Of a stretch of 64,000 bases of DNA, positions 45,044-53,662 are shown in pieces (within the stretch, counting starts at the first letter, position 1; each line of letters starts with the position of its first letter). The position numbers were made by a program, and so were the translations under genes. Source of the DNA: Pseudomonas protegens CHA0 (lineage in GTDB: Bacteria; Pseudomonadota; Gammaproteobacteria; Pseudomonadales; Pseudomonadaceae); the NCBI RefSeq assembly GCF_000397205.1, contig NC_021237.1, positions 5,625,501-5,689,500 of the forward strand, in the 5' to 3' direction. The notes beneath the pieces are model-generated. The model was not told the DNA's origin and did not search any database. It saw nothing but the letters and a program-made list of their open reading frames with translations.

Positions 45044-46399
45044 TTAGTCCTGCGCCGGGGTCAGAGCAATGCGCAGTGCATCTACAGCCGCGTCACGGGC
45101 GCTGGCATCGGCAAAGTCCGGGCTGTCCGCCACACAGGCGCCGTCCAGCCAGATACCGAATGCATTGCCCTCGGTCCGCAGATCCAGCTCCTGGCCCGAT
45201 TGCAGTTGCTTGGTGACAGCACCTGCAGCCTTGCCATCAGCGAAATTGCGCGACAGCAGCAGTTGCTCGCCATCGGCCGACAGCAAACGGAAACGGAAGC
45301 TGCCGTCATCCTCGCGAAAGCTGATGAAACGCGCGGCCTTGGCGGCTTTTTTCTTGGTGGTGGCTGCCACCTGTACCTGGGCGGCGAAAGAGCGCAGGCC
45401 CACGGCTTCGCGCAGTTCGTTGAGGAACGGCGTGGCCACGGCACGGGCCTTGACGGCGCCGGCACGCAAGATGTCTTCCAGGTCCGAAGGGCGTGCGATC
45501 AGTTGGTGATAACGCTCGCGGGCTTCGCCCAGTTCGGCATCCAGCAATTGGAACAGGCGGTTCTTGGCTTCGCCCCAACCCAGGCCCTGAAGCAGCTCGC
45601 TGCGGAACTCGGCGGCTTGCGCAGGGGTGGAGAACGCCTGGTACAGGGTGAACAAATGAGAGTTGTCCGGATCCTTGGCCTCGCCTGGCGCCTTGGAGTC
45701 GGTGACGATCCGCGAGATCGCGTCCTTCATGTCCTTGGCGCTGGTGAACAGCGGGATGGTGTTGTCGTAACTCTTGGACATCTTGCGGCCATCGAGGCCT
45801 GGCAAGGTGGCAACGCTTTCCTCGATCAGCGCCTCGGGCATGGTGAAGAACTCCTTGCCCTGGCCGAACAGGTGGTTGAAACGCTGGCCAATGTCCCGGG
45901 CCATTTCCACGTGCTGGATCTGGTCGCGGCCCACCGGCACCTTGTGCGCGTTGAACATCAGGATGTCCGCCGCCATCAGTACCGGGTAGCTGTACAAGCC
46001 CATGGTGATGCCGGCGTCCGGGTCTTCACCGGCCTCGACATTCTTGTCCACCGAAGCCTTATAGGCATGGGCACGGTTGAGCAGCCCCTTGGCCGCCACG
46101 CAGGTCAACAGCCAGGTCAGCTCGGGGATCTCCGGGATGTCCGACTGGCGATAGAAAGTCACGCGTTCCACATCCAGGCCACCGGCCAACCAGGTGGCGG
46201 CGATTTCCTGGCGCGAACGCTGGATACGCAGCGGGTCATCGCACTTGATCAGTGCGTGGTAGTCGGCCAGAAAGTAGAAGGAGTCGGCATTGCTGTCGCG
46301 GCTGGCGACGATCGCCGGGCGGATCGCACCGGCATAGTTGCCCAGGTGCGGGGTGCCGGTGGTGGTGATGCCGGTGAGGATACGCGTACGAGTAGTCAT
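45044..46399 (-). CDS. trpS: Tryptophanyl-tRNA synthetase with C-terminal extension
   Basis: A class I synthetase charging tRNA-Trp. The HIGH motif is THLGN-like (TPHLGN, His18) and the KMSKS motif is in [12 protein letters not shown] near residue 205. The catalytic part ends near residue 345, the usual total length. About 100 further residues follow, from Lys349: a Lys/Ala linker, then a small beta-rich module with [19 protein letters not shown] and [15 protein letters not shown], resembling DUF1508/YegP repeats. A long form of about this size is, from memory, common in Pseudomonas. The role of the extension is unknown. The next gene on the strand upstream is an alpha/beta hydrolase only 24 bases away. 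Confidence 0.95.
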   Translation of the reverse strand: MTTRTRILTGITTTGTPHLGNYAGAIRPAIVASRDSNADSFYFLADYHALIKCDDPLRIQRSRQEIAATWLAGGLDVERVTFYRQSDIPEIPELTWLLTCVAAKGLLNRAHAYKASVDKNVEAGEDPDAGITMGLYSYPVLMAADILMFNAHKVPVGRDQIQHVEMARDIGQRFNHLFGQGKEFFTMPEALIEESVATLPGLDGRKMSKSYDNTIPLFTSAKDMKDAISRIVTDSKAPGEAKDPDNSHLFTLYQAFSTPAQAAEFRSELLQGLGWGEAKNRLFQLLDAELGEARERYHQLIARPSDLEDILRAGAVKARAVATPFLNELREAVGLRSFAAQVQVAATTKKKAAKAARFISFREDDGSFRFRLLSADGEQLLLSRNFADGKAAGAVTKQLQSGQELDLRTEGNAFGIWLDGACVADSPDFADASARDAAVDALRIALTPAQD

Positions 46400-46423
46400 G
46401 GGTAATCGCTTATCAGACTGCTA

Positions 46424-47053
46424 TCAATTCGAAAGTCGCGGCAGCACCAGATCTTTCAGATCGGTGAGCTTGCCATGAAAAAAGTGCCCGCATTCTGCCA
46501 CTTTCAGCAGCTCATGGGGGCGAACAAGCGCGTCGGACCAGTCGTAGACCGCCTGAGGGTCGATGACCTCATCGGTTTCCGGCTGGATCAGGGTCAACGG
46601 GCAGTTCTGCGGCAGCAGGTCGCTATCACGCAGGCGGGTGACTGCCGGCGCCACCATGAACAAGTGCTTGAGCTGCGTGCCCTGGCCTTCCAGACGCCCG
46701 CCAAGGCTGGCCGCGACAAAACCGCCAAAGGAGAACCCGAACAGGGTCAAGGGCAGTTGCGGATGCTGGGCCTGCAACCACTGGGCTGCCGCCTGGGCAT
46801 CGTCGACTTCACCGCTGCCCATGTCGTGGCTGCCTTCACTGGCGCCCACGCCACGGTAGTTGAAGCGCAGGGTGGTCAGGCCGGCATCCCGCGCAGTGCG
46901 CTGCAAGGTGGATACCACCTTATTGAGCATGGTGCCGCCCTGCACCGGATTGGGGTGGCAGATCAGCGCCATCCCACGTGCATCGGGCACCTGCAGATAC
47001 AGGGCTTCCAGTTGGCCCACCGGGCCGGCAATCACTACAGGGGTTTCACGCAT
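46424..47053 (-). CDS. Alpha/beta hydrolase (COG2945-type)
   Basis: A 209-residue serine hydrolase starting at the ATG at 47053 (MRETPVVIAGPVGQLEAL). A TTG two codons upstream (47059) has a better-spaced GGAG and is an alternative start. The oxyanion-region motif is LICHPNPVQGGTM, the nucleophile elbow is FGFSFGG, and the catalytic Asp and His lie in LIQPETDEVIDP and CGHFFHGKL. No lid domain or signal peptide, so cytoplasmic. It sits upstream of trpS, probably co-transcribed. The substrate is unknown. Confidence 0.88.
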   Translation of the reverse strand: MRETPVVIAGPVGQLEALYLQVPDARGMALICHPNPVQGGTMLNKVVSTLQRTARDAGLTTLRFNYRGVGASEGSHDMGSGEVDDAQAAAQWLQAQHPQLPLTLFGFSFGGFVAASLGGRLEGQGTQLKHLFMVAPAVTRLRDSDLLPQNCPLTLIQPETDEVIDPQAVYDWSDALVRPHELLKVAECGHFFHGKLTDLKDLVLPRLSN

Positions 47054-47197
47054 AAGCAAGGAAGGAACTCCGTGACCTCGAAGGGGGTCGACTCGTCTAA
47101 CAAATGGTCTGTGCCAATCTATTGCGAGTGAATCGCGGTATACAGCGCAGGTTCGAGCCGTTAACGTAAAGCAAAGCCGTTTATAGAGGAAGGACTC

Positions 47198-47632
47198 GTG
47201 GAACACTCGCTCTTAGTTTGGTTGTTGCCGACTCTTGCCCTGGTCGCGGGTGTCGCCATTGGATTCCTGGTCGCTCGCCTGCTGCCCAATGCCGCGCCTA
47301 ACCGCACGCAGCGTCAGTTGGATGATATTCAGGAACGTTTCGACAATTATCAGAATGAAGTGGTCACTCACTTCAACAGCACCGCAACCCTGGTCAAGAA
47401 GCTGACCCAGAGTTACCAGGAAGTGCAGGATCACCTCGCCGAGGGCGCCAATCGCCTGGCCTTGGACGAACTGACCCGCCAGCGCCTGCTGGCCGCCTTG
47501 CACTCGGAATCGGTGCAGGCTCCACGTGAGCGCCTGACCCCTCCACGGGACCAGGAACCACCACGGGACTACGCGCCGAAGACGCCGAATGCCCCAGGCA
47601 TGCTCGACGAGCAATATGGCCTGAAGAAGTAA
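47198..47632 (+). CDS. YhcB/ZapG family inner-membrane protein (DUF1043)
   Basis: The frame begins at a GTG (47198) after AGAGGAAGGA, a strong ribosome binding site. The 144-residue protein has one N-terminal transmembrane helix (about 6-27, VWLLPTLALVAGVAIGFLV), then a coiled coil (RTQRQLDDIQERFDNYQNEV) and a Pro/Arg-rich disordered tail ending GLKK. In Enterobacteria YhcB/ZapG links the division and elongation machinery to envelope synthesis. Divergent from the hydrolase/trpS unit. Confidence 0.92.
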   Translation: MEHSLLVWLLPTLALVAGVAIGFLVARLLPNAAPNRTQRQLDDIQERFDNYQNEVVTHFNSTATLVKKLTQSYQEVQDHLAEGANRLALDELTRQRLLAALHSESVQAPRERLTPPRDQEPPRDYAPKTPNAPGMLDEQYGLKK

Positions 47633-47646
47633 TACGCCTAAGCATT

Positions 47647-47684
47647 AAAAAAGCCCGCCCGATCTGCATCGGGCGGGCTTTTTT
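47647..47684. terminator. Terminator after the YhcB/ZapG gene
   Basis: AAAAAAGCCCGCCCGAT pairs with ATCGGGCGGGCTTTTTT around a short CTGC loop. It can act in both directions and also ends the convergent OmpA-like gene. Confidence 0.9.
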
Positions 47685-47708
47685 ATGCCTGGGGTTCAGC
47701 CAGTCCGG

Positions 47709-48467
47709 TCAGGGATACTGCTGGTATTGCTGACCTTGCTGCTGATAGGGCTGCTGGTACTGCTGGTTCGGTTGCTGGTATTGCTGGCCCGGAATCGCCT
47801 TGAGGTTGACCTCGACCCGACGGTTCTGCGCACGTCCGTTGACATCGGCGTTGCTGGCGATCGGGTTGTCCGGACCGGCGCCACGAGCGGACAGATTGGA
47901 ACCGCTGACCCCCTGGGACGTCAGGTAGGTCGCTACGCTCTGGGCGCGACGCTGGGACAGATCCATGTTGTGCTGACGGCTGCCGGTGCTGTCGGTGTAG
48001 CCGACGATCTCGATCTGGTTCTGGTTGAACTCACGCAGGGAGTTGGCCAGGTTGTTCAGGGGCTGGTAGAAGCTGGGCGCGATATTCGCCGAGTCAGTGG
48101 CGAAGGTGATATTGCCCGGCATGATCAGCTTGATCTGATCGCCCTGGCGCTGCACCTCGACCCCGGTGTTAGCCATGCTGGCGCGCAGTTTTTTCTCCTG
48201 CTGGTCAGCGTAGTAGCCATAACCTGCAGCGGAAGCACCGACCACTGCTGCACCGATCAAGGCCCCCTTGCCACGGTTGTTGTGGTCGATGGCAGCACCA
48301 GCCAACGCACCGGCCAAGGCTCCAAGCCCACCGTACTTGGCGGTTTTACTCATGCCAGACGAGCCGCCGTCGGCCTGCCCCTGGTTGTCATAGGGGTTAG
48401 GCGAAGCGCAGCCGGACAACAAGGCCACAGCAGTAGCGACAACAATCAAACGACGTGAGGTGAACAT
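47709..48467 (-). CDS. OmpA-family lipoprotein with glycine zipper, YiaD-like
   Basis: A 252-residue lipoprotein with lipobox Cys20 (ALLSGCAS). A glycine/alanine-zipper segment (GGLGALAGALAGAAID, then GALIGAAVVGASAAGY) spans about 45-85. The OmpA peptidoglycan-binding domain covers about 105-225, with FATDSANI, GYTDSTGS and DLSQRRAQSVATYL supplying the DAP-binding Asp and Arg. The last 25 or so residues are a Gln/Tyr/Pro repeat (units like QQYQQP). It would anchor the outer membrane to the wall. Single gene. Confidence 0.92.
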   Translation of the reverse strand: MFTSRRLIVVATAVALLSGCASPNPYDNQGQADGGSSGMSKTAKYGGLGALAGALAGAAIDHNNRGKGALIGAAVVGASAAGYGYYADQQEKKLRASMANTGVEVQRQGDQIKLIMPGNITFATDSANIAPSFYQPLNNLANSLREFNQNQIEIVGYTDSTGSRQHNMDLSQRRAQSVATYLTSQGVSGSNLSARGAGPDNPIASNADVNGRAQNRRVEVNLKAIPGQQYQQPNQQYQQPYQQQGQQYQQYP

Positions 48468-48578
48468 GGAAAGCTCCTACATTTTGCATTCTGTGGTGCA
48501 GCGGACGTTGGCAATAGACCTTTGCCGGCGTTGGAACACGCAGAACGGCAAAAATTCCGTGAACCGACGGGCAAATAG

Positions 48579-49223
48579 TCAGGCTCGCACGAACGGGTTC
48601 TGACGCATCTCATCTCCCAGCCGGGTGTCTGGGCCGTGCCCGGCAACCACTGTGGCGTCTTCGTCGAGGGTATAGAGACGCTGCTTGATCGAACGCACCA
48701 GCGTGGCCTGGTCGCCACCCCACAAATCCGTGCGCCCGACCCCGCGCTTGAACAGCGTGTCGCCGGCAATCAGAAGCTTAGCCTCGGAAAACCAAAAGCT
48801 CATGGAACCTGGGGTATGCCCTGGAGTGTGCAAGGCCACACCGCAACCGCAGGCCAGCTCTTCGTCATCACCCAACCAGCGATCCGGGGACGGCACAGGG
48901 GTGTAGGGCACGCCGAACATGCTGCACTGCATCTCAAGGTTGTCCCAGAGAAACTGGTCGTCCTTGTGCAAATGCAGGGTGGCGCCGGTCTTTTCCTTCA
49001 TCTGCCCGGAGGCCAGGAAGTGATCCAGATGGGCATGGGTATGGATGATGCTCACCACCTTCAGGCCCAGTGCGTCCAGGCGCGCCATGATCAGGTCGGG
49101 GTTGCCGCCCGGATCGACGACTATGGCTTTCTTGGTCAGCGGGTCGCCAATGATGGTGCAGTTGCACTGCAGCGGGCCGACGGGGAAGGTTTCGCGGATG
49201 AGGCTGGGCTTGGCGGCGTCCAT
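48579..49223 (-). CDS. Metallo-beta-lactamase-fold hydrolase (glyoxalase II-like)
   Basis: The ATG at 49223 follows GGAG by seven bases; an upstream in-frame start is not supported. The 214-residue protein carries the zinc-binding HxHxDH (IHTHAHLDHFLASGQ), a further His in HTPGHTPGSMSF, Asp in LIAGDTLFKRGVG and a final His in VVAGHGPDTRLGDE. The short single-domain form is the YcbL/GloB2 type, which hydrolyses S-lactoylglutathione-like thioesters. The substrate is not certain. Confidence 0.9.
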   Translation of the reverse strand: MDAAKPSLIRETFPVGPLQCNCTIIGDPLTKKAIVVDPGGNPDLIMARLDALGLKVVSIIHTHAHLDHFLASGQMKEKTGATLHLHKDDQFLWDNLEMQCSMFGVPYTPVPSPDRWLGDDEELACGCGVALHTPGHTPGSMSFWFSEAKLLIAGDTLFKRGVGRTDLWGGDQATLVRSIKQRLYTLDEDATVVAGHGPDTRLGDEMRQNPFVRA

Positions 49224-49281
49224 GGGAAGGCTCCAGAAAAATCGATGGGCCATTCTGTCACAGCTCGCCGCCACTGCTTAC

Positions 49282-49782
49282 TCAGAACGCCAGTTGCAAC
49301 GTTTCCTCGCCTTCTAGTGCCAACAGAAACTGCTTGGCCTCAAGACCGCCGGCGAAACCGGTGAGGCTGCCCGAGGCGCCGATCACCCGGTGGCAGGGGG
49401 CGACGATCGAGATCGGATTACGCCCATTGGCCGCCCCTACCGCACGCACGGCAGTGGGATTGCCGATCTGTCGGGCGATCTGGCTGTAACTGCGGGTTTC
49501 GCCGAAAGGAATGGTCAGCAGGGCTTGCCAGACCTGGCGCTGGAACTCGGTGCCGACAAAGTCCAGCTCAAGCTCGAAACGCTCGCGGGTACCGGCAAAG
49601 TATTCGCACAACTGGCGCTCGGTCTCCAGCAACAGCGGATGCTCCGCGGCTTCCTGCAGTGGGCCCAGGCGCACCCGGTTCTGCCGCTCGTGCTCCCACA
49701 GAATCGCCGCCAGCTTCGCTCCCCGGGCGACCAGGGTCAGTTGGCCAACCGGGGACGCCATTTTCTTGAATACGCAGGACAT
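49282..49782 (-). CDS. ogt: O6-alkylguanine-DNA alkyltransferase (Ogt)
   Basis: A 166-residue suicidal DNA repair protein. The acceptor cysteine is in IVAPCHRVIGASGSLTGFAGG-type block (PCHRV), preceded by the helix-turn-helix segment FGETRSYSQIARQIGNPTAVRAVG. AAGGAG precedes the ATG at 49782. There is no Ada-type N-terminal domain, so it is the constitutive Ogt form. Confidence 0.95.
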   Translation of the reverse strand: MSCVFKKMASPVGQLTLVARGAKLAAILWEHERQNRVRLGPLQEAAEHPLLLETERQLCEYFAGTRERFELELDFVGTEFQRQVWQALLTIPFGETRSYSQIARQIGNPTAVRAVGAANGRNPISIVAPCHRVIGASGSLTGFAGGLEAKQFLLALEGEETLQLAF

Positions 49783-49876
49783 CGCAGTTCTCCTTCAATC
49801 CGCCAGGGAAATCAGGCCGGCAACCCTGGGGTTCGCCGCCTTCATCTCAGTACGCCTGCACTGTAGAACGAGATTT

Positions 49877-49904
49877 CAGCGCAAGAACCTCGTTTCTTGC
49901 GCTG
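49877..49904. repeat. Perfect 11-bp inverted repeat upstream of ogt
   Basis: CAGCGCAAGAA (49877-49887) and its exact complement TTCTTGCGCTG (49894-49904) are separated by six bases. No T run follows on either strand, so it is either a T-less transcription end for the small gene at 49948 or an operator for ogt. The 165-base gap holds nothing else that I recognise. Confidence 0.55.
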
Positions 49905-49947
49905 GAACTCGAAGGCGGATCATTCTGGGCGCTGCCAGGCGGCGAGG

Positions 49948-50202
49948 CTAGTTGTCTTCGTCCACCAGGTAGCAATTGTCGCTGCTGCTAAGCCGGCCAT
50001 GGGGGTCGACGATAAAGGCCCCCCGCCCCTGACCACACTCCAGCAAGTGCACCGGCGACAGCTCGCGCTGGCGGTCGATCTGGGCGTTGAAGCGCACGAT
50101 ATAGGCACCCAGGGAAATGGATACACACAGGATCAGCATCAGACACAGCACCAACTGGTCGGTGTAGCCGGCGCCGCTATCGTCAGACGATACCCGCGAC
50201 AT
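49948..50202 (-). CDS. Small single-TM hypothetical protein (84 aa)
   Basis: Starting at the ATG at 50202 (MSRVSSDDSGAGYTDQ) the 84-residue protein has one hydrophobic helix (about 17-38, LVLCLMLILCVSISLGAYIV). A polar domain follows with two cysteines (LLECGQGRGAFIVDP and SSSDNCYLVDEDN) that could form a disulfide outside the cytoplasm. It overlaps the preceding small gene by 20 bases. I do not recognise a family. Confidence 0.55.
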   Translation of the reverse strand: MSRVSSDDSGAGYTDQLVLCLMLILCVSISLGAYIVRFNAQIDRQRELSPVHLLECGQGRGAFIVDPHGRLSSSDNCYLVDEDN

Positions 50203-50365
50203 GCTCGGCCTCCGCCCGTTGCAGGTCATGCCCCAGCAGGAACAAGCTCAAGGGGCCGCCGTCCCCAAGGCGCACCATGGGTGCCCCGGACGGCAGGACG
50301 CAAGCCATCAGGCCGAGAAGAATCAACACCAGCAGGATGCCTTTGAGCACTGAAGACAGGTTCAT
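50183..50365 (-). CDS. Very small putative lipoprotein (60 aa)
   Basis: A 60-codon frame from the ATG at 50365 encodes a hydrophobic N-terminus ending in a plausible lipobox (LLGLMACVL, Cys22), then a short tail (SGAPMVRLGDGGPLSLFLLG). The ribosome binding site is weak. The 20-base overlap with the next small frame and the shared divergent region with a two-component system are the reasons to call it. Function unknown; it could be an envelope sensor accessory or simply spurious. Confidence 0.4.
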   Translation of the reverse strand: MNLSSVLKGILLVLILLGLMACVLPSGAPMVRLGDGGPLSLFLLGHDLQRAEAEHVAGIV

Positions 50366-50504
50366 GGCTGTGCCGCGCTCTGCAGTTAAGAAGAGCCTGA
50401 GCTTAGAGAGCGCCGGGTTAACAGCGGGTAAACATCAATGGAAAAGCCTCGGCTTCCGCTATCCTTCGGGCCATCGAGTGCCAAGGGTCCAAGGGGACGT
50501 TTCC

Positions 50505-51179
50505 GTGCATATTCACCTGCTGCTGGTCGAGGACAACCTCGACCTGGCCAATACCGTCATCGAGTACCTGGAAATCGGCGGCATCGTCTGCGACCACGCC
50601 AGCAACGGCCAGACCGGCCTTAACCTGGCCCTGAGCCAGCATTACGACGTGATCCTCCTCGACATCATGCTTCCGCGGCTGGACGGCCAGCAGCTGTGCG
50701 AACAACTGCGCCAGAACGGCAGCCAGACCCCCATCCTCATGCTCACCTCGCTGGATGCCCTGTCGGACAAGCTCGCCAGCTTTGCCGCCGGTGCCGACGA
50801 TTATCTGGTCAAGCCCTTCGAACTGGCCGAGCTGGTGGCCAGGATCCGTGCCCTGAGCCTGCGCCGCAGCGGCCAGGCCAGCCGCCTGCAGGTGGCCGAC
50901 CTGGTAATGGAGCTGACCACCCGCAAGGTCAGCCGCGCCGGCCAGGAACTGCACCTGTCGCCCATCTGCTGGACCCTGCTGGAATGCCTGATGCGCGCCA
51001 GCCCCGAGCCTGTCACCCGGGAACGCCTGGAGGCGACGATCTGGGGCGACGAGCCGCCCGACAGCAACACCCTCAAGGTGCATATGCACCGGCTGCGCAA
51101 GACTGTGGACAAGTCCTTCGACCAGCCCCTGATCCACACCCTTCCCGGTATTGGCATACAGCTGAGGTCACATGCGTAA
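50505..51179 (+). CDS. OmpR-family response regulator of an orphan-named two-component system
   Basis: I choose the GTG at 50505, preceded by AGGGGAC, because the receiver domain then starts at once (MHIHLLLVEDN); the frame to 50277 upstream has no homology. The 224-residue regulator has Glu9/Asp10, phospho-acceptor Asp53 in LLDIMLPRLDG, Thr in MLTSLDAL (a Ser follows where Ala is usual), Lys in VKPFELAEL, and a winged-helix domain ending HTLPGIGIQLRSHA. The terminal domain is of the PhoB/OmpR type. It overlaps the kinase gene by eight bases. Confidence 0.92.
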   Translation: MHIHLLLVEDNLDLANTVIEYLEIGGIVCDHASNGQTGLNLALSQHYDVILLDIMLPRLDGQQLCEQLRQNGSQTPILMLTSLDALSDKLASFAAGADDYLVKPFELAELVARIRALSLRRSGQASRLQVADLVMELTTRKVSRAGQELHLSPICWTLLECLMRASPEPVTRERLEATIWGDEPPDSNTLKVHMHRLRKTVDKSFDQPLIHTLPGIGIQLRSHA

Positions 51180-52503
51180 CGGCCTGAGTTTGAAATGGGT
51201 GATCAGCGGCAGCTTCCTGCTGCTGATTGCCGTGGTACTGCTGATCTACAGTCTGCTGCTGCCGGAATACAGCGTCCGCGGCCTGCTCTACACCGCCAGC
51301 GCGATGATGGAGGAAGAAGCCCAGTACTTCGCCAGGCACTACAACAAGGACCCCACGACCCCGCCGCCGCACAACTATTTCTATACCAGCGTCATCGGCA
51401 AGGAGGCGCTGCCCGAGAAGGTCCGCCAATTGCTGGACACGCCCCCGAGCCTGTCCTTCGGTGCAGTCCAGGTCTTTGGCGACCTGGATTCCGATGACGA
51501 CGATGAAGGCCGGGCGATCCTTGCCCAACCCCTGGCGGACGGCAAGACCCTGTACATGTACGACGTCGACCATGACCAGGAAGAAGGTGGCGAAGTCGAG
51601 ACGCCACTGTCCGACGCCTACCTGGACCGTGAACTGCACGGGGTGATTTTCATCAGCCTGGCGGTGTTCATACCGGCGCTGATCATCATTGCGCTGCTGG
51701 TCTGGTGGCTGGTGCGGCCCCTGGGCCGCCTGTCCCAGTGGTCCAGTACCCTCAAGGACCCCGACACGGTTGCCGGCGAACGGCCCAATTTCAGCTTCAA
51801 GGAATTCAATATGCTCGCCGACGCCCTGGCCCAGAGCATCCAACAGGTCCAGGCAGCCAGCCTGCGTGAAGGCCGGCTGCTGCGCTACACCAGCCATGAA
51901 CTGCGTACCCCGCTGGCAGTGCTCAAGGCCAATATCGAGCTGCTGACCCTGCAATCCGGCGGCGCCCTGCCGCCGCCCCTGCAACGTATCGAACGCTCGG
52001 TGCTGAACATGCAGCGCATCGCCGAGACCTTGCTGTGGATGAGCCGCGAGCTGCCCGAAGCCCTGCCCGAGGAGCCCATCGACATGAGCGGGCTGGTCAA
52101 CGAGCTGATCCAGGAGCAGCACTACCTGATCGGTACACGGGATATCGAACTGACCCTGGACATCAGCACCACGCCCTGCCGCCTGCCCCTGACCGCCTGC
52201 CGAATCGTGGTCGGCAATTTCCTGCGCAACGCCCTGCAATATGCCGATGACGGCACCATCGAGATCCACTTCGACTACCCGCGCCTGCGCATTCTCAACC
52301 GCATCCGCGAAGCCAAGCAGATCGAGCCTTCCAGCGACTACGGCTACGGCCTGGGCCTGGAACTGATGCGCCAGTTGTGTGCCCGCCTGGGCTGGCGCAT
52401 CGACGTGCTGGTGGAGGAGCAACGCTTCAGCGTCACCCTGGACTTCGACGCCACCCCGACCGAAGAAGCCCCGCCCGCCGACCCCGGCGAGGAGAGTGCC
52501 TGA
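51172..52503 (+). CDS. Sensor histidine kinase with acidic periplasmic domain
   Basis: A 443-residue kinase with TM1 (about 8-26), a periplasmic region (27-158) and TM2 (about 160-180). Two acidic clusters stand out in the periplasmic part: GDLDSDDDDEGR at about 102-113 and DVDHDQEEGGEVE at about 130-143. Phospho-acceptor His242 lies in SHELRTPLAVL and the N box in GNFLRNALQYADD. The usual DxGxG (G1) motif is not visible where expected (the sequence reads YPRLRILNRI), though a GYGLGLELM lid element is present. The acidic loop recalls divalent-cation or cationic-peptide sensors such as PhoQ, but that is an analogy only. Confidence 0.9.
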   Translation: MRNGLSLKWVISGSFLLLIAVVLLIYSLLLPEYSVRGLLYTASAMMEEEAQYFARHYNKDPTTPPPHNYFYTSVIGKEALPEKVRQLLDTPPSLSFGAVQVFGDLDSDDDDEGRAILAQPLADGKTLYMYDVDHDQEEGGEVETPLSDAYLDRELHGVIFISLAVFIPALIIIALLVWWLVRPLGRLSQWSSTLKDPDTVAGERPNFSFKEFNMLADALAQSIQQVQAASLREGRLLRYTSHELRTPLAVLKANIELLTLQSGGALPPPLQRIERSVLNMQRIAETLLWMSRELPEALPEEPIDMSGLVNELIQEQHYLIGTRDIELTLDISTTPCRLPLTACRIVVGNFLRNALQYADDGTIEIHFDYPRLRILNRIREAKQIEPSSDYGYGLGLELMRQLCARLGWRIDVLVEEQRFSVTLDFDATPTEEAPPADPGEESA

Positions 52504-52735
52504 AGCCAAGCGAGGAAAAATGTGCTCGCAAGCGATGAAAAAACTGCCTTGGTCATGCCCTCCCTCCCGGCACTTGTGAGTATTGTTGCGGGACAAAAAA
52601 ACACGCCGGGGGAGCCTTGCCGGTGCGTAACTTGCTTGCATCAAGCGCACTGCATGCGCGGTGATGCATGCAAGTCCCGGGTCACCCTGACCCGGCCGCC
52701 CTTCCCCCGTGCCCGGGCAAAGAACGAGGTTCGCT

Positions 52736-53638
52736 GTGGCTGCCTACAATCTGCGTCAACTGAAGTACTTCATCACCACCGTCGAGTGCGGTAGCGTCGC
52801 CGAGGCATCACGCAAGCTGTACATTGCCCAGCCGTCGATCTCCACCGCCATCAAGGGCCTGGAGGACAGCTTCGGCGTGCAATTGCTGATTCGTCACCAT
52901 GCCCTCGGCGTCTCCCTGACCCCCAGCGGGGCACGTTTCTACCGCAAGGCCCAGGAGCTGCTGCGCATGGCCAAGGAGTTCGAGCAGAACGCCCTGGCAG
53001 ACAACGACGTGGTCGCCGGACAGATCGACATCGGCTGCTTCGAAACCGTGGCACCGCTGTACCTGCCACAACTGATCGCCGGCTTCAGCGCGCTCTATCC
53101 CGGGGTGGAAATCCGCATCCGTGATGGCGAACAGCAGGAACTGGTACAGGGCCTGACCGGTGGCGCGTTCGATCTGGCGATCCTCTATGAGCATGACCTG
53201 GACGGCACCATCGAAACCGAGCCACTGATGCCGCCGCAACGGCCTTACGCCTTGCTGCCGGCCGGCCATCGCTACGCCAAGCAGCCCCAGGTATCGCTGC
53301 GCGACCTGTGCCTGGAGCCGATGATCCTGCTGGACGTGCAACCGAGCCGCACCTATTTCGTCAGCCTGTTCGAAGAACTGGGGCTGACGCCGCAGATTGC
53401 CTTCAGCTCACCGTCCATCGAGATGGTGCGCGGGATGGTCGGCCAGGGCTTCGGTTTCTCGATCCTGGTCACCCGCCCCCACTCGCCTTTTTCCTACGAT
53501 GGCAAGCCGGTGGTGTGTGTCGACATTGTCGAGGACGTCACAGGTTCAGGCCTGGTGGCCGCCTGGCTCAAACGTGGCCAATTGACCAAGCCGGCGCGGT
53601 TGTTCGCCGACTACTGCAAGGAGCACCTGGCCCGCTAG
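52736..53638 (+). CDS. LysR-family transcriptional regulator
   Basis: The GTG at 52736 with AACGAGG upstream gives a 300-residue protein that starts directly with the helix-turn-helix domain (NLRQLKYFITTVECGSVAEA, then LYIAQPSISTAIKGLED). The effector-binding domain (about 92-295) shows the usual GQIDIGCFETVAPLYLPQL opening. The target is not evident; the gene follows the two-component system on the same strand after a 232-base gap that contains no other gene, and is convergent with the MalT-like regulator. Confidence 0.92.
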   Translation: MAAYNLRQLKYFITTVECGSVAEASRKLYIAQPSISTAIKGLEDSFGVQLLIRHHALGVSLTPSGARFYRKAQELLRMAKEFEQNALADNDVVAGQIDIGCFETVAPLYLPQLIAGFSALYPGVEIRIRDGEQQELVQGLTGGAFDLAILYEHDLDGTIETEPLMPPQRPYALLPAGHRYAKQPQVSLRDLCLEPMILLDVQPSRTYFVSLFEELGLTPQIAFSSPSIEMVRGMVGQGFGFSILVTRPHSPFSYDGKPVVCVDIVEDVTGSGLVAAWLKRGQLTKPARLFADYCKEHLAR

Positions 53639-53662
53639 CCCCGGCAGCCAGTGGCGCAGCGC

